NCBI RefSeq assembly: GCF_900110025.1
Contig: NZ_FOCE01000013.1
Location: 1 to 64,000, forward strand
Direction: 5' to 3'
Origin: Gemmobacter aquatilis
Lineage (GTDB): Bacteria > Pseudomonadota > Alphaproteobacteria > Rhodobacterales > Rhodobacteraceae
Length of the DNA stretch: 64,000 nucleotides
Both the position numbers and the translations under genes were made by a program. The notes beneath the pieces are model-generated. The model had not been told where the DNA came from. It searched no databases and saw only the letters and a list, made by a program, of their open reading frames with translations. Of this stretch, positions 19,618 to 29,152 are shown one piece after another (the first letter of the stretch is position 1; every line of letters begins with the position of its first letter).

Positions 19618-20706
19618 TCAGCCCGCGTTGATCACGGGCAGAACGTCTTCAGCCAGACGACGCATGGTCAGACGCTCGCGCTCGCGGTTCTTGCCCGACC
19701 CGTCCATCGCCGCTTTCAGCAGAGTGTTCCACGGTCCAGACCGCTCGCGCAGCGACATGATCTTGTCGATCACGGTCTTGCGCGACCCGTAGATCACCGA
19801 AGCTTTCACGATGGATTCGACGGTCACTTCATCATCGGCCATGGTCGGGATCGGCTTGATCACGGCGGTGTAGCTCGCCACTTTCAGTACTTTCCACAGA
19901 TAGTCGAAGTAGTAGAAGTCCGACCCGGCCGGATCCAGCAGCCAGTCTTCGGCCTGCGCATCGCTGTCTGCGATCAGGATGTTGCGGGCAACCGACCAAT
20001 CCTTGCCATCGGCCTTCTTGCCAACCGCATCGCACCCTTCGACATATTTGTGCCAGTGGTTGATCACGGTGCTTTCCGGAGAGAAGTTCGCGGTGATCGG
20101 CTTCCAGCCCTGCTTGATCGCATGGGCGACCGAGTTGCCATCGGGCGACATCGACGACAGCGAGATCGGCGGGAAGGGCTTTTGCAGCGGCTTCTGCATG
20201 TAGCCGACACCCAGTTCCGGGATGATGTTGTCGGTCAGCTTGATGTGCCAGTGCTTGCCCTTGATGTCATAGGGCGGGTCTTGCGACCAGATCTGCTTGA
20301 TCATGCCGATGGATTCGGCAAATTTCTCGGCGCGGACGGTGCCGTCCAGCACATCGAACAGTTCCATATCCGAGGCCAGACCGCCCGGCCCGATGCCCAT
20401 GTTGAAACGGCCGTTTGACATGTGGTCGAACTGCGCAGCTTGGCCTGCAACCTGCGCCGGATGGTGGTTCGGCAGGCAGATCACGCCCGTCCCGAAGCGG
20501 ATGTTCTTGGTCTGGGGGATCAGCGAGGCCATGAACATCATCGGCGCGGTGATCGGTTCGGTCGTGGCCGAATAGTGTTCGCCGATCCAGACTTCCGAAA
20601 AGCCCAGTTGATCGGCATAGACGATCTTCTCGGTGTTTTCGGCAAGAACGTCAGACATGGGCTTGTCTGACGGGTGCAGCGGCATGTGGAAAAGTCCGAT
20701 ATCCAA
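19618..20706 (-). CDS. LLM class flavin-dependent monooxygenase (luciferase-like, type II BVMO-like)
   Basis: A 362-residue bacterial-luciferase-fold oxygenase. It uses a TTG start (20706) behind GGGAGG; the next ATG is eight codons in and would cut the first barrel strand. Features: MDIGLFHMPLHPSDKP opening, FSEVWIGEHYS, TKNIRFGTGVICLPNHHP, and the MGIGPGG loop followed by a long insertion. The layout resembles diketocamphane and limonene monooxygenases, which need reduced FMN from a separate reductase. Two such reductases flank it. I infer ring-opening or hydroxylation of an alicyclic ketone or terpenoid; the substrate is unproven. Confidence 0.85.
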   Translation of the reverse strand: MDIGLFHMPLHPSDKPMSDVLAENTEKIVYADQLGFSEVWIGEHYSATTEPITAPMMFMASLIPQTKNIRFGTGVICLPNHHPAQVAGQAAQFDHMSNGRFNMGIGPGGLASDMELFDVLDGTVRAEKFAESIGMIKQIWSQDPPYDIKGKHWHIKLTDNIIPELGVGYMQKPLQKPFPPISLSSMSPDGNSVAHAIKQGWKPITANFSPESTVINHWHKYVEGCDAVGKKADGKDWSVARNILIADSDAQAEDWLLDPAGSDFYYFDYLWKVLKVASYTAVIKPIPTMADDEVTVESIVKASVIYGSRKTVIDKIMSLRERSGPWNTLLKAAMDGSGKNRERERLTMRRLAEDVLPVINAG

Positions 20707-20772
20707 GGTATCCTCCCAAGGTTGGTATATTCGCCCTGACCGGGCGGTTTGCAGATCCGGCGCAGGCCGGTG

Positions 20773-21303
20773 TCAGGTCTTCACAGGGGCGCAGACAGAA
20801 ACCCGCGCGCCATTCAGCCAGACGAGCGGCGCAGGCGACTGCGCCGGGGGGTCGGGCAGGATCACGTCTTCGACCTGCCCGAAAAACACGGTATGGGTGC
20901 CGAAATCATGCGCTGCGACGACGCGGCACAGATGGGCTGACAACGCGCCGTTCAGCACCGGCAGCCCCTCGATCCCACAGGACCAATGCTCCACCAGAAA
21001 ACGGCGGTCGCGCATGTCGCTGCGGGAAAACGCCTCCAGCAAACCGGCATGACATTCGGCCATGAGGTTGAGCGAGAACCACCCCGACGCATGGATCACC
21101 GAATGGATCGAGGCCGAGCGATTGACCGCCACCATCATCGAAGGCGGCTCCATCGACAGCGAGCTGGCACTGGTGACGGCCATGCCGTGCCAAGCTCCGG
21201 CCCCGTCGCGTGAAGCCACGACGGAGACGCTGGCGGCAACGGCGCGCAGGCTGGCACGGAACGTCTCGCTCACGGGTCGGCTGACCTCGGTATGGGCTGT
21301 CAT
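20773..21303 (-). CDS. Flavin reductase (second copy)
   Basis: A flavin reductase-domain protein of 176 residues, start MTAHTEVSRPVSETF behind GGGAGG; longer frames upstream cross the divergent promoter. It shares the GMAVTSASSLSMEPPSMMVAV flavin strand (in two halves), RSASIHSVIHASGWFSLNLM and TVFFGQVEDVIL-PLVWLNGARV with the copy at 16921. It is immediately upstream of and codirectional with the LLM monooxygenase (67-bp gap), so it is the best candidate partner. Confidence 0.87.
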   Translation of the reverse strand: MTAHTEVSRPVSETFRASLRAVAASVSVVASRDGAGAWHGMAVTSASSLSMEPPSMMVAVNRSASIHSVIHASGWFSLNLMAECHAGLLEAFSRSDMRDRRFLVEHWSCGIEGLPVLNGALSAHLCRVVAAHDFGTHTVFFGQVEDVILPDPPAQSPAPLVWLNGARVSVCAPVKT

Positions 21304-21436
21304 GGCGCGGGCCTCCCGGGCTGTCTTGCTGTATCTGTCGGGTGGATTCGTTGAAGCCACCCGGATTGCCTCCATAATTCTCAATCCCTTACGCTCTGGA
21401 TACTGGCCCAGATGCGGTATCGCGGGCCGTCCGCCC

Positions 21437-21452
21437 TGTCTCAGATTTGACA
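21437..21452. promoter_or_regulatory. Island operator TGTC-N8-GACA
   Basis: TGTCTCAGATTTGACA lies in the 273-bp divergent region between the flavin reductase/LLM operon (-) and the ALDH operon (+). A further GCGACAG half-site follows at 21461-21467. Confidence 0.55.
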
Positions 21453-21576
21453 ATTGCGGCGCGACAGTCCGCAGGCGCAAACAGCGCAGGAATGCCGGGT
21501 GAACCGGCGCTGTCGCGGGTGGGATGATGCAGGCCCGGACCCGCAGGAACCCACCCGCTCAGGAGGAGAATGCGCA

Positions 21577-23031
21577 ATGGCACTGGCAGAATATCCGCGG
21601 ATCGAAATCATCATCGGCGGCAAGCGGATCGGCCCCGAGGGCCGCGTGACCCGTCCGGTGATCAACCCGGCCACCGGAGCGGAACTGGGCACGATGCCCG
21701 CCATCACGCCGGCAGAGCTGGAACAGGCCGTGCAGGTTTCTCAGGCCGCCTTCAATGGCTGGAAGGATCGCGCGGCGCTGGATCGCAGCGCCATCCTGCG
21801 GCGTTTTGCCGATCTTCTGCGCCGCGACGAGGCGCAGATCGCCCGCGACATCACGCTGGACATGGGCAAACCGCTGGCCGAGGCATTGGCCGAAGTGCGG
21901 TCGGCCGCCGATTATGTCGACTGGCACGCCGAAGAAGGGCGCCGCGTCTATGGTCGCATCATCCCCGCCCGCATCGCCGGGGTGCAACAGCTTGTCACGC
22001 GTGAACCCGTCGGCGTCTGCCTTGCCATCGCACCGTGGAACTTCCCGCTGTCGCAATCCATCCGCAAGGTGGCCAATGCGCTGGCCGCCGGGTGCAGCCT
22101 GCTGCTGAAGGGGGCAACCGAAACACCCTCGGCCATCATGGCGATTGCCAACCGGCTGGAGGAAGCCGGGCTGCCCGACGGCGTGCTGAACATCCTGTGG
22201 GGCGATTCCGCGCTGATCGCCGACACGCTTCTGGCGCATCCGCTGGTCAAGAAGATCAGCTTCACCGGCTCGGTTCCTGTCGGCAAGCATCTGGCCGCAC
22301 TGGCCGGGCGCCACATGAAGCGCGCCACGATGGAGCTGGGCGGCCATGCGCCGGTGTTGGTGTTTGACGATGTGGATGCCGAAGCGGTGGCCCGCGCCTT
22401 GACCGCGAACAAGCTGCGCAATGCCGGGCAGGTCTGCATCTCGCCCACGCGGTTCTATGTGCAGGACGGGGCCTATGACCGCTTCCTGCCCGCGCTGGTC
22501 GCCGCATTTGAAAAGATCACCGTCGGCAATGGGCTGGATGCGGCAACGCAGATGGGGCCGCTGTGCCACCCGGGCCGTGTGGCGGCGATGGAGACACTGG
22601 TGGCCGATGCCCGCGAAAACGGCGCCCATGTTGCAACGGGCGGAAAACGGCTTGGCAACGAGGGGTATTTCTACGCCCCGACCATTGTCGAAACCCCGGA
22701 TGACCGCATTGCCCTGATGAACGAAGAACCCTTCGGCCCCATCGCCGTGGTGTCGCGCTTCAAGGCCGATGAGGACGGATTGCGCCGCGCCAATGGTCTG
22801 CCCTTCGGTCTGGCCTCTTACGTCTTCACCAATTCGCTGAAACGCGCCGACCGCGCGGCGGCGGGCCTTCAGGCGGGCATGGTCAGCATCAACCATTTCG
22901 GCCTCGCGCTGGCCGAAACGCCGTTCGGCGGCATCAATGACAGCGGCTATGGCAGCGAAGGTGGGATGGAAAGCTTTGAGGGCTATCTGAACACCAAATT
23001 CGTCAGCCGCATGTCGAACCCGGTGGTGTGA
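21577..23031 (+). CDS. NAD(P)-dependent aldehyde dehydrogenase (succinate-semialdehyde type)
   Basis: An ALDH of 484 residues, start [10 protein letters not shown] behind AGGAGGAGA. The catalytic machinery is complete: Asn in [11 protein letters not shown], general base Glu in TMELGGHAP and nucleophile Cys in [24 protein letters not shown] is the cofactor segment. It resembles gabD-like enzymes, which oxidise semialdehydes. It begins an operon with the fused hydratase/dehydrogenase and a thiolase (4-bp overlaps each), so its product acid is probably activated and degraded by beta-oxidation. Confidence 0.93.
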   Translation: MALAEYPRIEIIIGGKRIGPEGRVTRPVINPATGAELGTMPAITPAELEQAVQVSQAAFNGWKDRAALDRSAILRRFADLLRRDEAQIARDITLDMGKPLAEALAEVRSAADYVDWHAEEGRRVYGRIIPARIAGVQQLVTREPVGVCLAIAPWNFPLSQSIRKVANALAAGCSLLLKGATETPSAIMAIANRLEEAGLPDGVLNILWGDSALIADTLLAHPLVKKISFTGSVPVGKHLAALAGRHMKRATMELGGHAPVLVFDDVDAEAVARALTANKLRNAGQVCISPTRFYVQDGAYDRFLPALVAAFEKITVGNGLDAATQMGPLCHPGRVAAMETLVADARENGAHVATGGKRLGNEGYFYAPTIVETPDDRIALMNEEPFGPIAVVSRFKADEDGLRRANGLPFGLASYVFTNSLKRADRAAAGLQAGMVSINHFGLALAETPFGGINDSGYGSEGGMESFEGYLNTKFVSRMSNPVV

Positions 23032-25118
23032 CCCAGATGCCGGTGCAGTATGAACTTTCGGGCGATGTCGCCATCATCACCTTCGACAACCCGCCGCTGA
23101 ACGTGTTCGGGCAGGCGATGCGCGCCGGCCTGCTGGCCGCCCTTGAACAGGCCGAGGCGGATCGCCCCGCGCGCCTGATCCTGACCGGCAAGGGCCGCGC
23201 TTTCGTGGCCGGGGCGGATGCGCGCGAATTTGACGGCCCGCCGCTGGCGCCGCAGTTGAATGACGTGCTGGCGCGGCTGGTCGCCCTGCCCTTTCCGACC
23301 CTTGCAGCGATCCATGGCGCGGCGCTGGGGGGTGGGCTGGAAATCGCGCTGTCCTGCCGGTTTCGTATCGCCAGCCCGTCGGCGACGCTCGGCCTGCCCG
23401 AGGTGACGCTGGGCCTTGTGCCCGGCGCGGGCGGCACACAGCGGCTGCCCCGGCTGATCGGACTGGCGGCCGCGCTCGATCTGGTGGGGCAAGGGCGCAG
23501 CGTTCCGGCCCCCGAGGCCGCAAGGCTGGGCATCATCGACCTGATTGCCGATGATCCGCTGGCCGCCGCGCAGGGCATCGACGACCAGACCCTGCGCCGC
23601 GCCATCCCCGCCGATTACCGCCCCGCCCCCGCCGCAGATGACGCCGCCGTGGCCGCAGCCCATGCGCAGGCGCACAAACGCGCGCCCGGTCAGACATCCC
23701 CCCATCTGGCGATCGACCTCGTGGCCGCAGCCGCCACCCAGCCGCTCGATTCCACCCTCGCGCGGGAACGGCAAACCTTCATTGATCTGCGCGGATCCGA
23801 TCAGGCCCGCGCCCTGCGCCACATCTTCTTCGCCGAACGCGCCGCCTTGTCGCAGGGCAAGGCCTGGCCCGCCCCGGTGCAAGACATCCGCAGCGCCGTG
23901 GTGGTGGGCGGCGGCAATATGGGCGCCGCCATCGCCTATGCTTTCCTGTCGGCAGGTCTGTCCGTGACCGTGGTGGAGACGGGCGACGAGGCGCGCAGCC
24001 GCGCCGAGGCGAATGTCGGCAAGCTGATCGCCCAAGGCCTGCACCGCGGCGCGCTGACCGAAGCGAAGGCCGGGGCCTTGCGCGACCGGCTGTCCTTTGT
24101 CACCGGCTATGCCGATCTGCCCCCGGCTGATCTGGCGATCGAAGCCGCGTTCGAGGATATGGAGGTCAAGCGCGGCATCTTCGCCGCCCTGCAAGACGCC
24201 CTGCCCGAAACCACGATCCTTGCCACCAACACCTCTTATCTGGATGTGAATGTTCTGGCGCAGGGCATCCGCAATCCGGGCCGGTTTCTGGGCCTGCATT
24301 TCTTCGCCCCCGCCCATGTGATGAAACTGCTGGAAATCGTGCGCGGCGACCTGACATCGGGCGAAACGTTGGGCGCGGCCTTCGGGCTGGCCCGGCAGGT
24401 GAAGAAGATGCCCGTTCTGGCGGGCGTCTGCGACGGGTTCATCGGCAACCGCATTCTCAGCCGCTATCGTCAGGCCGCCGATGTGCTGCTGATCGAAGGC
24501 GCCCTGCCCGCAGAGGTCGATGCCGCGATGCGCGGCTTCGGCATGGCGATGGGGCCTTACGAGGCGCAGGACATGTCGGGGCTCGATATCGCCTATGCCA
24601 ACCGCCGCCGCCAGAACCTGCGCAACCGCAGCGACAAACGCTATGTGCCCATCGCCGATCATCTGGTGGAACGCCTGCACCGGCTTGGCCGCAAGACCGC
24701 CGCTGGCTGGTATGATTACACCGAAGACGGCAAGCCCCTGCCCTCCGAGGAAGTGACGCTCTGCATCCTCGCCGCCAGTCAGGAGGCCGGCATTGCGCGG
24801 CAACCGTTCGCAGCCGAGGCCATCGCACAGCGCCTGCTGCTGGCCATGATCGCCGAGGCGGTGGACATTCTGGCCGAAGGCATCGCCGCAACCCCGCGCG
24901 ACATCGACCTTGTGCTGGTGCATGGTTATGGCTTCCCGCGCTGGCGTGGTGGGCTGATGCACCATGCCGACCGGCTGACCCCGGCCCAGGTGCTGCACGA
25001 CATCGCGCATCTGGCGACGACAGACCCACTGTCCTGGCCCGTGCCGCCGCTGCTGCATCGGCTGGTGGCCGAAGGCCGGACATTCGACACCCTGAACCAG
25101 ACCGGAGACAAGGCATGA
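23028..25118 (+). CDS. Fused enoyl-CoA hydratase / 3-hydroxyacyl-CoA dehydrogenase (FadB/FadJ-like)
   Basis: A 696-residue bifunctional beta-oxidation enzyme. N-terminal crotonase domain (1-190): [20 protein letters not shown] oxyanion region and [20 protein letters not shown] with the acid/base Glu. Then a 3-hydroxyacyl-CoA dehydrogenase (about 285-690): [20 protein letters not shown] for NAD, catalytic His in [18 protein letters not shown], and two C-terminal helical domains. It starts at GTG 23028, overlapping the ALDH stop by 4 bp; ATG 23037 is an alternative. It hydrates enoyl-CoA and oxidises the product to the 3-ketoacyl-CoA used by the next gene. Confidence 0.93.
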   Translation: MTQMPVQYELSGDVAIITFDNPPLNVFGQAMRAGLLAALEQAEADRPARLILTGKGRAFVAGADAREFDGPPLAPQLNDVLARLVALPFPTLAAIHGAALGGGLEIALSCRFRIASPSATLGLPEVTLGLVPGAGGTQRLPRLIGLAAALDLVGQGRSVPAPEAARLGIIDLIADDPLAAAQGIDDQTLRRAIPADYRPAPAADDAAVAAAHAQAHKRAPGQTSPHLAIDLVAAAATQPLDSTLARERQTFIDLRGSDQARALRHIFFAERAALSQGKAWPAPVQDIRSAVVVGGGNMGAAIAYAFLSAGLSVTVVETGDEARSRAEANVGKLIAQGLHRGALTEAKAGALRDRLSFVTGYADLPPADLAIEAAFEDMEVKRGIFAALQDALPETTILATNTSYLDVNVLAQGIRNPGRFLGLHFFAPAHVMKLLEIVRGDLTSGETLGAAFGLARQVKKMPVLAGVCDGFIGNRILSRYRQAADVLLIEGALPAEVDAAMRGFGMAMGPYEAQDMSGLDIAYANRRRQNLRNRSDKRYVPIADHLVERLHRLGRKTAAGWYDYTEDGKPLPSEEVTLCILAASQEAGIARQPFAAEAIAQRLLLAMIAEAVDILAEGIAATPRDIDLVLVHGYGFPRWRGGLMHHADRLTPAQVLHDIAHLATTDPLSWPVPPLLHRLVAEGRTFDTLNQTGDKA

Positions 25119-26320
25119 CCGCCGTTTACCTGTGCGATTACATCCGCACCCCCATCGGTCGCCACGGCGGCGCCCTGTCGCGGATGCGCGCCGATGATCT
25201 TGGCGCAGTGCCCCTGGCAGCGCTGCTGCACCGCAACCCGACGCTCGATCCCGCCGCCATCGAGGAGGTCTGGCTAGGCTGCGCCAATCAGGCGGGCGAA
25301 GACAACCGCAACGTCGCCCGCATGTCCAGCCTTCTGGCCGGGCTGCCGGACCGCGTGCCGGGCGTCACGCTCAACCGGCTTTGCGGCTCGGGGCTGGAAG
25401 CCGTGCTGACCGCCGCCCGCACCATCAAGGCGGGCGAGATGGATCTGGCAATCGCCGGTGGCGTGGAAAGCATGAGCCGCGCCCCCTTCGTGATGCTGAA
25501 ATCCGAAACCGCCTTTTCGCGCAGCATTGCGGTCGAAGATACCACCATCGGCTGGCGCTTCATCAATCCGAAGATGCAGGCGCAATATGGCACGGATTCC
25601 ATGCCCGGAACGGCGGAAAACCTTGCGACCGAACTGGGCATCAACCGCGACGATCAGGATGCCTTCGCCCTGCGTTCGCAGCAGAAGACCGGCGTCGCCA
25701 TGGCCTCGGGTCGGCTGGCGCAAGAGATCGTCCCGGTTTCTGTGCCGCTGGGCCGCGGCAAGGTGCAAGAGGTGACGCAGGATGAACATCCGAGGGCGGA
25801 AACCAGCGCGGCAGATCTGGCCAAGCTGCGGCCCATCGTCCGGCCCGACGGCACAGTGACCGCCGGAAACGCCTCGGGCGTGAATGACGGCGCGGCGGCG
25901 CTGATCCTCGCGTCGGAGCGCGCGGTGAAGGCACATGGGTTGCGCCCCATTGCCCGGGTGGTTGCAGGGGCCTCTGCCGGTGTTGCGCCGCGCATCATGG
26001 GCTATGGCCCGGTGCCCGCCATCCGCAAACTGCTGGAGCGGGAGGGCCTGACCCCCGACGACATCGACCTGTTCGAGCTGAACGAGGCTTTCGCAGCGCA
26101 GGTTCTGGCCTGCCTGCGCGGGCTGCGCATCGCCGATGATGACCCGCGCGTGAACCCCAATGGCGGCGCCATCGCTCTTGGTCATCCGCTTGGCATGTCG
26201 GGTGCGCGGATCGCGGGCAGTGCCGCAATGGAGCTTTCGCAGCGCAAGGCCCGCCGGACAGTCGTATCAATGTGCGTAGGCGTCGGGCAGGGCGTCGCGC
26301 TGCTGCTGGAAGGGCTCTGA
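25115..26320 (+). CDS. Thiolase, 3-oxoadipyl-CoA/acetyl-CoA acyltransferase
   Basis: A 401-residue thiolase with the acylated Cys in [13 protein letters not shown], the His in [16 protein letters not shown] and the second Cys in [15 protein letters not shown]. Length and the [24 protein letters not shown] segment resemble PcaF/PaaJ 3-oxoadipyl-CoA thiolases. It overlaps the preceding gene by ATGA. It could serve both this pathway and the beta-ketoadipate branch at 36-40 kb, which lacks its own thiolase. Confidence 0.9.
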   Translation: MTAVYLCDYIRTPIGRHGGALSRMRADDLGAVPLAALLHRNPTLDPAAIEEVWLGCANQAGEDNRNVARMSSLLAGLPDRVPGVTLNRLCGSGLEAVLTAARTIKAGEMDLAIAGGVESMSRAPFVMLKSETAFSRSIAVEDTTIGWRFINPKMQAQYGTDSMPGTAENLATELGINRDDQDAFALRSQQKTGVAMASGRLAQEIVPVSVPLGRGKVQEVTQDEHPRAETSAADLAKLRPIVRPDGTVTAGNASGVNDGAAALILASERAVKAHGLRPIARVVAGASAGVAPRIMGYGPVPAIRKLLEREGLTPDDIDLFELNEAFAAQVLACLRGLRIADDDPRVNPNGGAIALGHPLGMSGARIAGSAAMELSQRKARRTVVSMCVGVGQGVALLLEGL

Positions 26321-26344
26321 AACCTCCCGGCCTTCCCTGTCGTC

Positions 26345-26379
26345 AAAGCCCCCGCAGCGCCAGCTTGCGGGGGCTTTTT
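26345..26379 (+). terminator. Terminator of the ALDH-fad-thiolase operon
   Basis: AAAGCCCCCGCA (26345-26356) pairs with TGCGGGGGCTTT (26366-26377), followed by TTT, 25 bp after the thiolase stop. Confidence 0.9.
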
Positions 26380-26398
26380 GCTTGCCGGAACGCCGTGC

Positions 26399-26437
26399 AA
26401 AAAAATGCCAAGGCGCGAGGGAGAGCGCGCCTTGGCA
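26399..26437 (-). terminator. Terminator of the alcohol dehydrogenase gene
   Basis: TGCCAAGGCGCG (26406-26417) pairs with CGCGCCTTGGCA (26426-26437). On the minus strand a T7 run (26399-26405) follows. It ends the gene at 26485-27549 and stands back to back with the plus-strand terminator. Confidence 0.9.
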
Positions 26438-26484
26438 ATCTGCGGTGCAGGTGGAGCGGCGGAGGAGGCGCCGCCCGCGCCCCT

Positions 26485-27549
26485 TCAGCGCCGCAGGTCG
26501 ATCAGGATCTTCAACTGGGTGCCGGCCGGATCCAGCAGGGCGTCAAACCCATCGACGATCACGCTGTCCAGCGTCACCGTCTTGGTCACCACCTTGCGGG
26601 CCGGGATCTGCCCCGAGGCGATCAGCCGCATCACGCGCGGCCACATCTGCGACGTGTAGGCCCAGGAGCCGCGCAGGTCGATGTCCTTGTAGACGACGTT
26701 GAACCAGTTCACTGGCGCCTCGCCCGCATGAAGCCCGATCTGCACCACGACGCCGCGCTTGCGCACCGCATCGACACAGGCCTGCAAGGCCAGCGTGTTA
26801 CCCACACATTCCAGCGCCACATCGCAGCCCACGCCGCCTTCGGTCGCGGCGCGGATCACGTCGCCCACGTTCTGCTCGCGCGGGTTGATCGTCACCACAT
26901 CGGGGATGATCTCTTTCGCAATCGCCAGACGGGTGGCGTTGGGGTCCGACACGAACAGTTGCACGGCGCCTGCGGCCCGGGCGGCCAGCAGTGTCAGCAG
27001 ACCGATCGGCCCCGCCCCGGTCACCAGCACCGAGTCGCCGGGCTTCACCCCGCCACGGTCCACGCCATAGACGGCCACGGCGGTCGGTTCGACCAGCGCC
27101 GCATCCTCGTCCGTCAGGTCATCCGGTACCTTGTAGACGTTGTAACCTTTCAGCAGGCTCGATTCCGCCATGCCGCCGCCGATCCAGCTCAGCCCGGCCA
27201 GCCGCATCTGATCCGACAGGTTGAAATGGCCGCGATCCACATAATAGTCGCCGCTGCGCGGGGTGATGAAGGGCTGCACCGACACGCGGTCGCCGACCTT
27301 CACATGGGTCACATCGCGGCCGACCCTGGTAACGGTGCCGCCATATTCGTGGCCCAGCACTTGCACGACACCGGCGCCCGAGGAATCCTTGGGCACAAAG
27401 ATCGGGCCATAGGCATATTCGTGCAGATCGGTGCCGCAAATGCCCGCAAAACGGTTCTCGATCACCACCTCGTCGGCGGCGGGTTCGGTCGGCAGCGGAA
27501 TGTCTTCGACGCGCAGGTCTTTCGCTGCGTGAAAGCGCAGTGCCTTCAT
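26485..27549 (-). CDS. Zinc-dependent medium-chain alcohol dehydrogenase (2,3-butanediol/threonine dehydrogenase-like)
   Basis: A 354-residue MDR protein. Catalytic zinc site: Cys in AGICGTDLHEY and the GHEYGG pair. NAD-binding motif VLVTGAGPIGLLTLLAARAAG lies near 165-185. The structural-zinc lobe has lost its four Cys (PRSGDYYVDRGHFNLSDQM), so it binds probably one zinc. Best resemblance is to butanediol or L-threonine dehydrogenases; the true alcohol is unknown. It is divergent from the acyl-CoA dehydrogenase and shares the operator at 27684-27699. Confidence 0.88.
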   Translation of the reverse strand: MKALRFHAAKDLRVEDIPLPTEPAADEVVIENRFAGICGTDLHEYAYGPIFVPKDSSGAGVVQVLGHEYGGTVTRVGRDVTHVKVGDRVSVQPFITPRSGDYYVDRGHFNLSDQMRLAGLSWIGGGMAESSLLKGYNVYKVPDDLTDEDAALVEPTAVAVYGVDRGGVKPGDSVLVTGAGPIGLLTLLAARAAGAVQLFVSDPNATRLAIAKEIIPDVVTINPREQNVGDVIRAATEGGVGCDVALECVGNTLALQACVDAVRKRGVVVQIGLHAGEAPVNWFNVVYKDIDLRGSWAYTSQMWPRVMRLIASGQIPARKVVTKTVTLDSVIVDGFDALLDPAGTQLKILIDLRR

Positions 27550-27683
27550 CGGTGTTTCCTCCCTTGGAATGACTGTGTGCCACCGCGCGTTTCAAAGCGT
27601 GATCCGGGGAAGAGCTGAACCGCAGGCACGCAAACGGCAGTGGCACAGCCGACAGTTAAGGGCGCCGCCCAGCCCCGGACAAC

Positions 27684-27699
27684 TGTCTCTTGTGCGACA
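27684..27699. promoter_or_regulatory. Island operator TGTC-N8-GACA
   Basis: TGTCTCTTGTGCGACA is flanked by AAC on the left and G on the right. This is the best-conserved copy, identical over the 16-bp core to the site at 35792-35807. It lies between the leftward alcohol dehydrogenase and rightward acyl-CoA dehydrogenase. Confidence 0.65.
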
Positions 27700-27770
27700 G
27701 GCGGCAGACGGCAGCCTGCCGCAAACGCCCAGTTCTTTTTCTGATTTCCGGTTGGTATCCAACCTCTTGC

Positions 27771-27830
27771 CAGCAGGTTGCCAACGCCTGCGTCACAGGC
27801 CAGCAGGCAGCCCATGCCTGCGTCACAGGA
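27771..27830. repeat. Tandem 30-bp repeat in divergent promoter
   Basis: Two adjacent 30-bp units (27771-27800 and 27801-27830) match at 25 of 30 positions; the shared end GCCTGCGTCACAGG recurs at exactly 30-bp spacing, about three helical turns. This looks like a pair of activator sites upstream of the acyl-CoA dehydrogenase gene. Confidence 0.6.
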
Positions 27831-27904
27831 TTGACCCGCCGCGACCCGTGTCAGCCGCAATGGGTTCCGACACGCACCCTGACCACGGAAGGACAAGCAG
27901 CGCC

Positions 27905-29065
27905 ATGAGCCTCGACCCCGAAACGCTATCGCAATTCCTCGACACGCTGGATCGCTTCGTCAAGGAACGCCTGATCCCGAACGAAGAACGCGTGTCGGAC
28001 GAGGATGCCATCCCCGCCGAGCTGGTTCAGGACATCCGCGACATGGGGCTTTTTGGCCTTTCCATCCCCGAAGAATACGGCGGGCTTGGCCTGACCATGG
28101 CCGAAGAGGTGCAGGCCGCGTTCGTTCTGGGGCAAACCTCGCCCGCCTTCCGCTCGCTCGTCGGCACCAACAACGGCATCGGCAGCCAGGGGATCATCAT
28201 CGACGGCACGCCCGAGCAGAAGGCGGCCTACCTGCCCAAACTTGCCACCGGCGAGATGATCGCCTCTTTCGCGCTGACCGAACCCGAGGCCGGGTCGGAT
28301 GCCGGTTCCCTGCGCACCTCTGCCCGCAAGGACGGGGATCACTACATCCTGAACGGCACCAAGCGCTTCATCACCAACGCGCCGCGCGCGGGCCTGTTCA
28401 CCGTCTTTGCCCGCACCGATCCCAGTTCGAAAACCTCTGCCGGTGTGACCGCGTTTCTGGTCGAGGCCGGAACGCCCGGCCTGTCGCTGGGTGCCAAGGA
28501 TCGCAAGATGGGCCAGAAAGGCTCGCACACCTGCGACGTGATCCTGCAGGATTGCCGTGTGCCCGCCAGCGCGATCATCGGCGGCCCGGCCCGCGAGGGG
28601 CAAGGCTTCAAGACCGCCATGAAGGTGCTGGACCGGGGCCGCTTGCACATCAGCGCCGTCTGCACCGGCGCGGCGGAACGCCTGATCCGCGACAGTCTGG
28701 CCTATGCGATGGCGCGCAAGCAGTTCGGCGAACCCATCGCCGAAAAGCAGCTGGTGCAGGCCATGCTGGCCGACAGCCAGACCGAGGCCTTCGCCGCCCG
28801 CTGCATGATCGAGGAAACCGCGCGCCGCAAGGATGCCGGCCAGAACGTCTCGACCGAGGCCGCCTGCTGCAAGATGTATGCCAGCGAAATGGTGGGCCGC
28901 GTGGCCGACCGGGCGGTGCAGATCCATGGCGGGGCGGGTTACGTCGCCGATTACGGGATCGAACGCTTCTACCGCGATGTGCGCCTGTTCCGCATCTACG
29001 AGGGCACGACCCAGATCCAGCAACTGGTCATCGCCCGCAACATGATCCGCGCGGCCAGCCAGTAA
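27905..29065 (+). CDS. Acyl-CoA dehydrogenase
   Basis: A 386-residue FAD enzyme introducing the alpha-beta double bond into an acyl-CoA. Start MSLDPETLSQ behind GGAAGGACAAG. Family marks: FALTEPEAGSDAGSLRTSA, the KMGQKGSHTCDVILQDCRVP strand, and the catalytic base in FRIYEGTTQIQQLVIAR near the C-terminus. It is a short/medium-chain-type tetramer by length. Its product would enter the fused hydratase at 23028. It precedes the second AcoR-like regulator by 87 bp. Confidence 0.93.
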   Translation: MSLDPETLSQFLDTLDRFVKERLIPNEERVSDEDAIPAELVQDIRDMGLFGLSIPEEYGGLGLTMAEEVQAAFVLGQTSPAFRSLVGTNNGIGSQGIIIDGTPEQKAAYLPKLATGEMIASFALTEPEAGSDAGSLRTSARKDGDHYILNGTKRFITNAPRAGLFTVFARTDPSSKTSAGVTAFLVEAGTPGLSLGAKDRKMGQKGSHTCDVILQDCRVPASAIIGGPAREGQGFKTAMKVLDRGRLHISAVCTGAAERLIRDSLAYAMARKQFGEPIAEKQLVQAMLADSQTEAFAARCMIEETARRKDAGQNVSTEAACCKMYASEMVGRVADRAVQIHGGAGYVADYGIERFYRDVRLFRIYEGTTQIQQLVIARNMIRAASQ

Positions 29066-29152
29066 CCACGACGCCCCCAGATTCCTGATGCGTTTCCGGG
29101 CAGACCTGTCATAAACTGGCAGTCTGCATCGGAACCATTGCAAGGGGGGGTA

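Noticed and set aside
22983-25058. A 691-codon open frame antisense to the hydratase/dehydrogenase fusion
   Set aside because: Shadow frame caused by GC-rich third positions; low-complexity Gly/Gln/His-rich protein with no domain.
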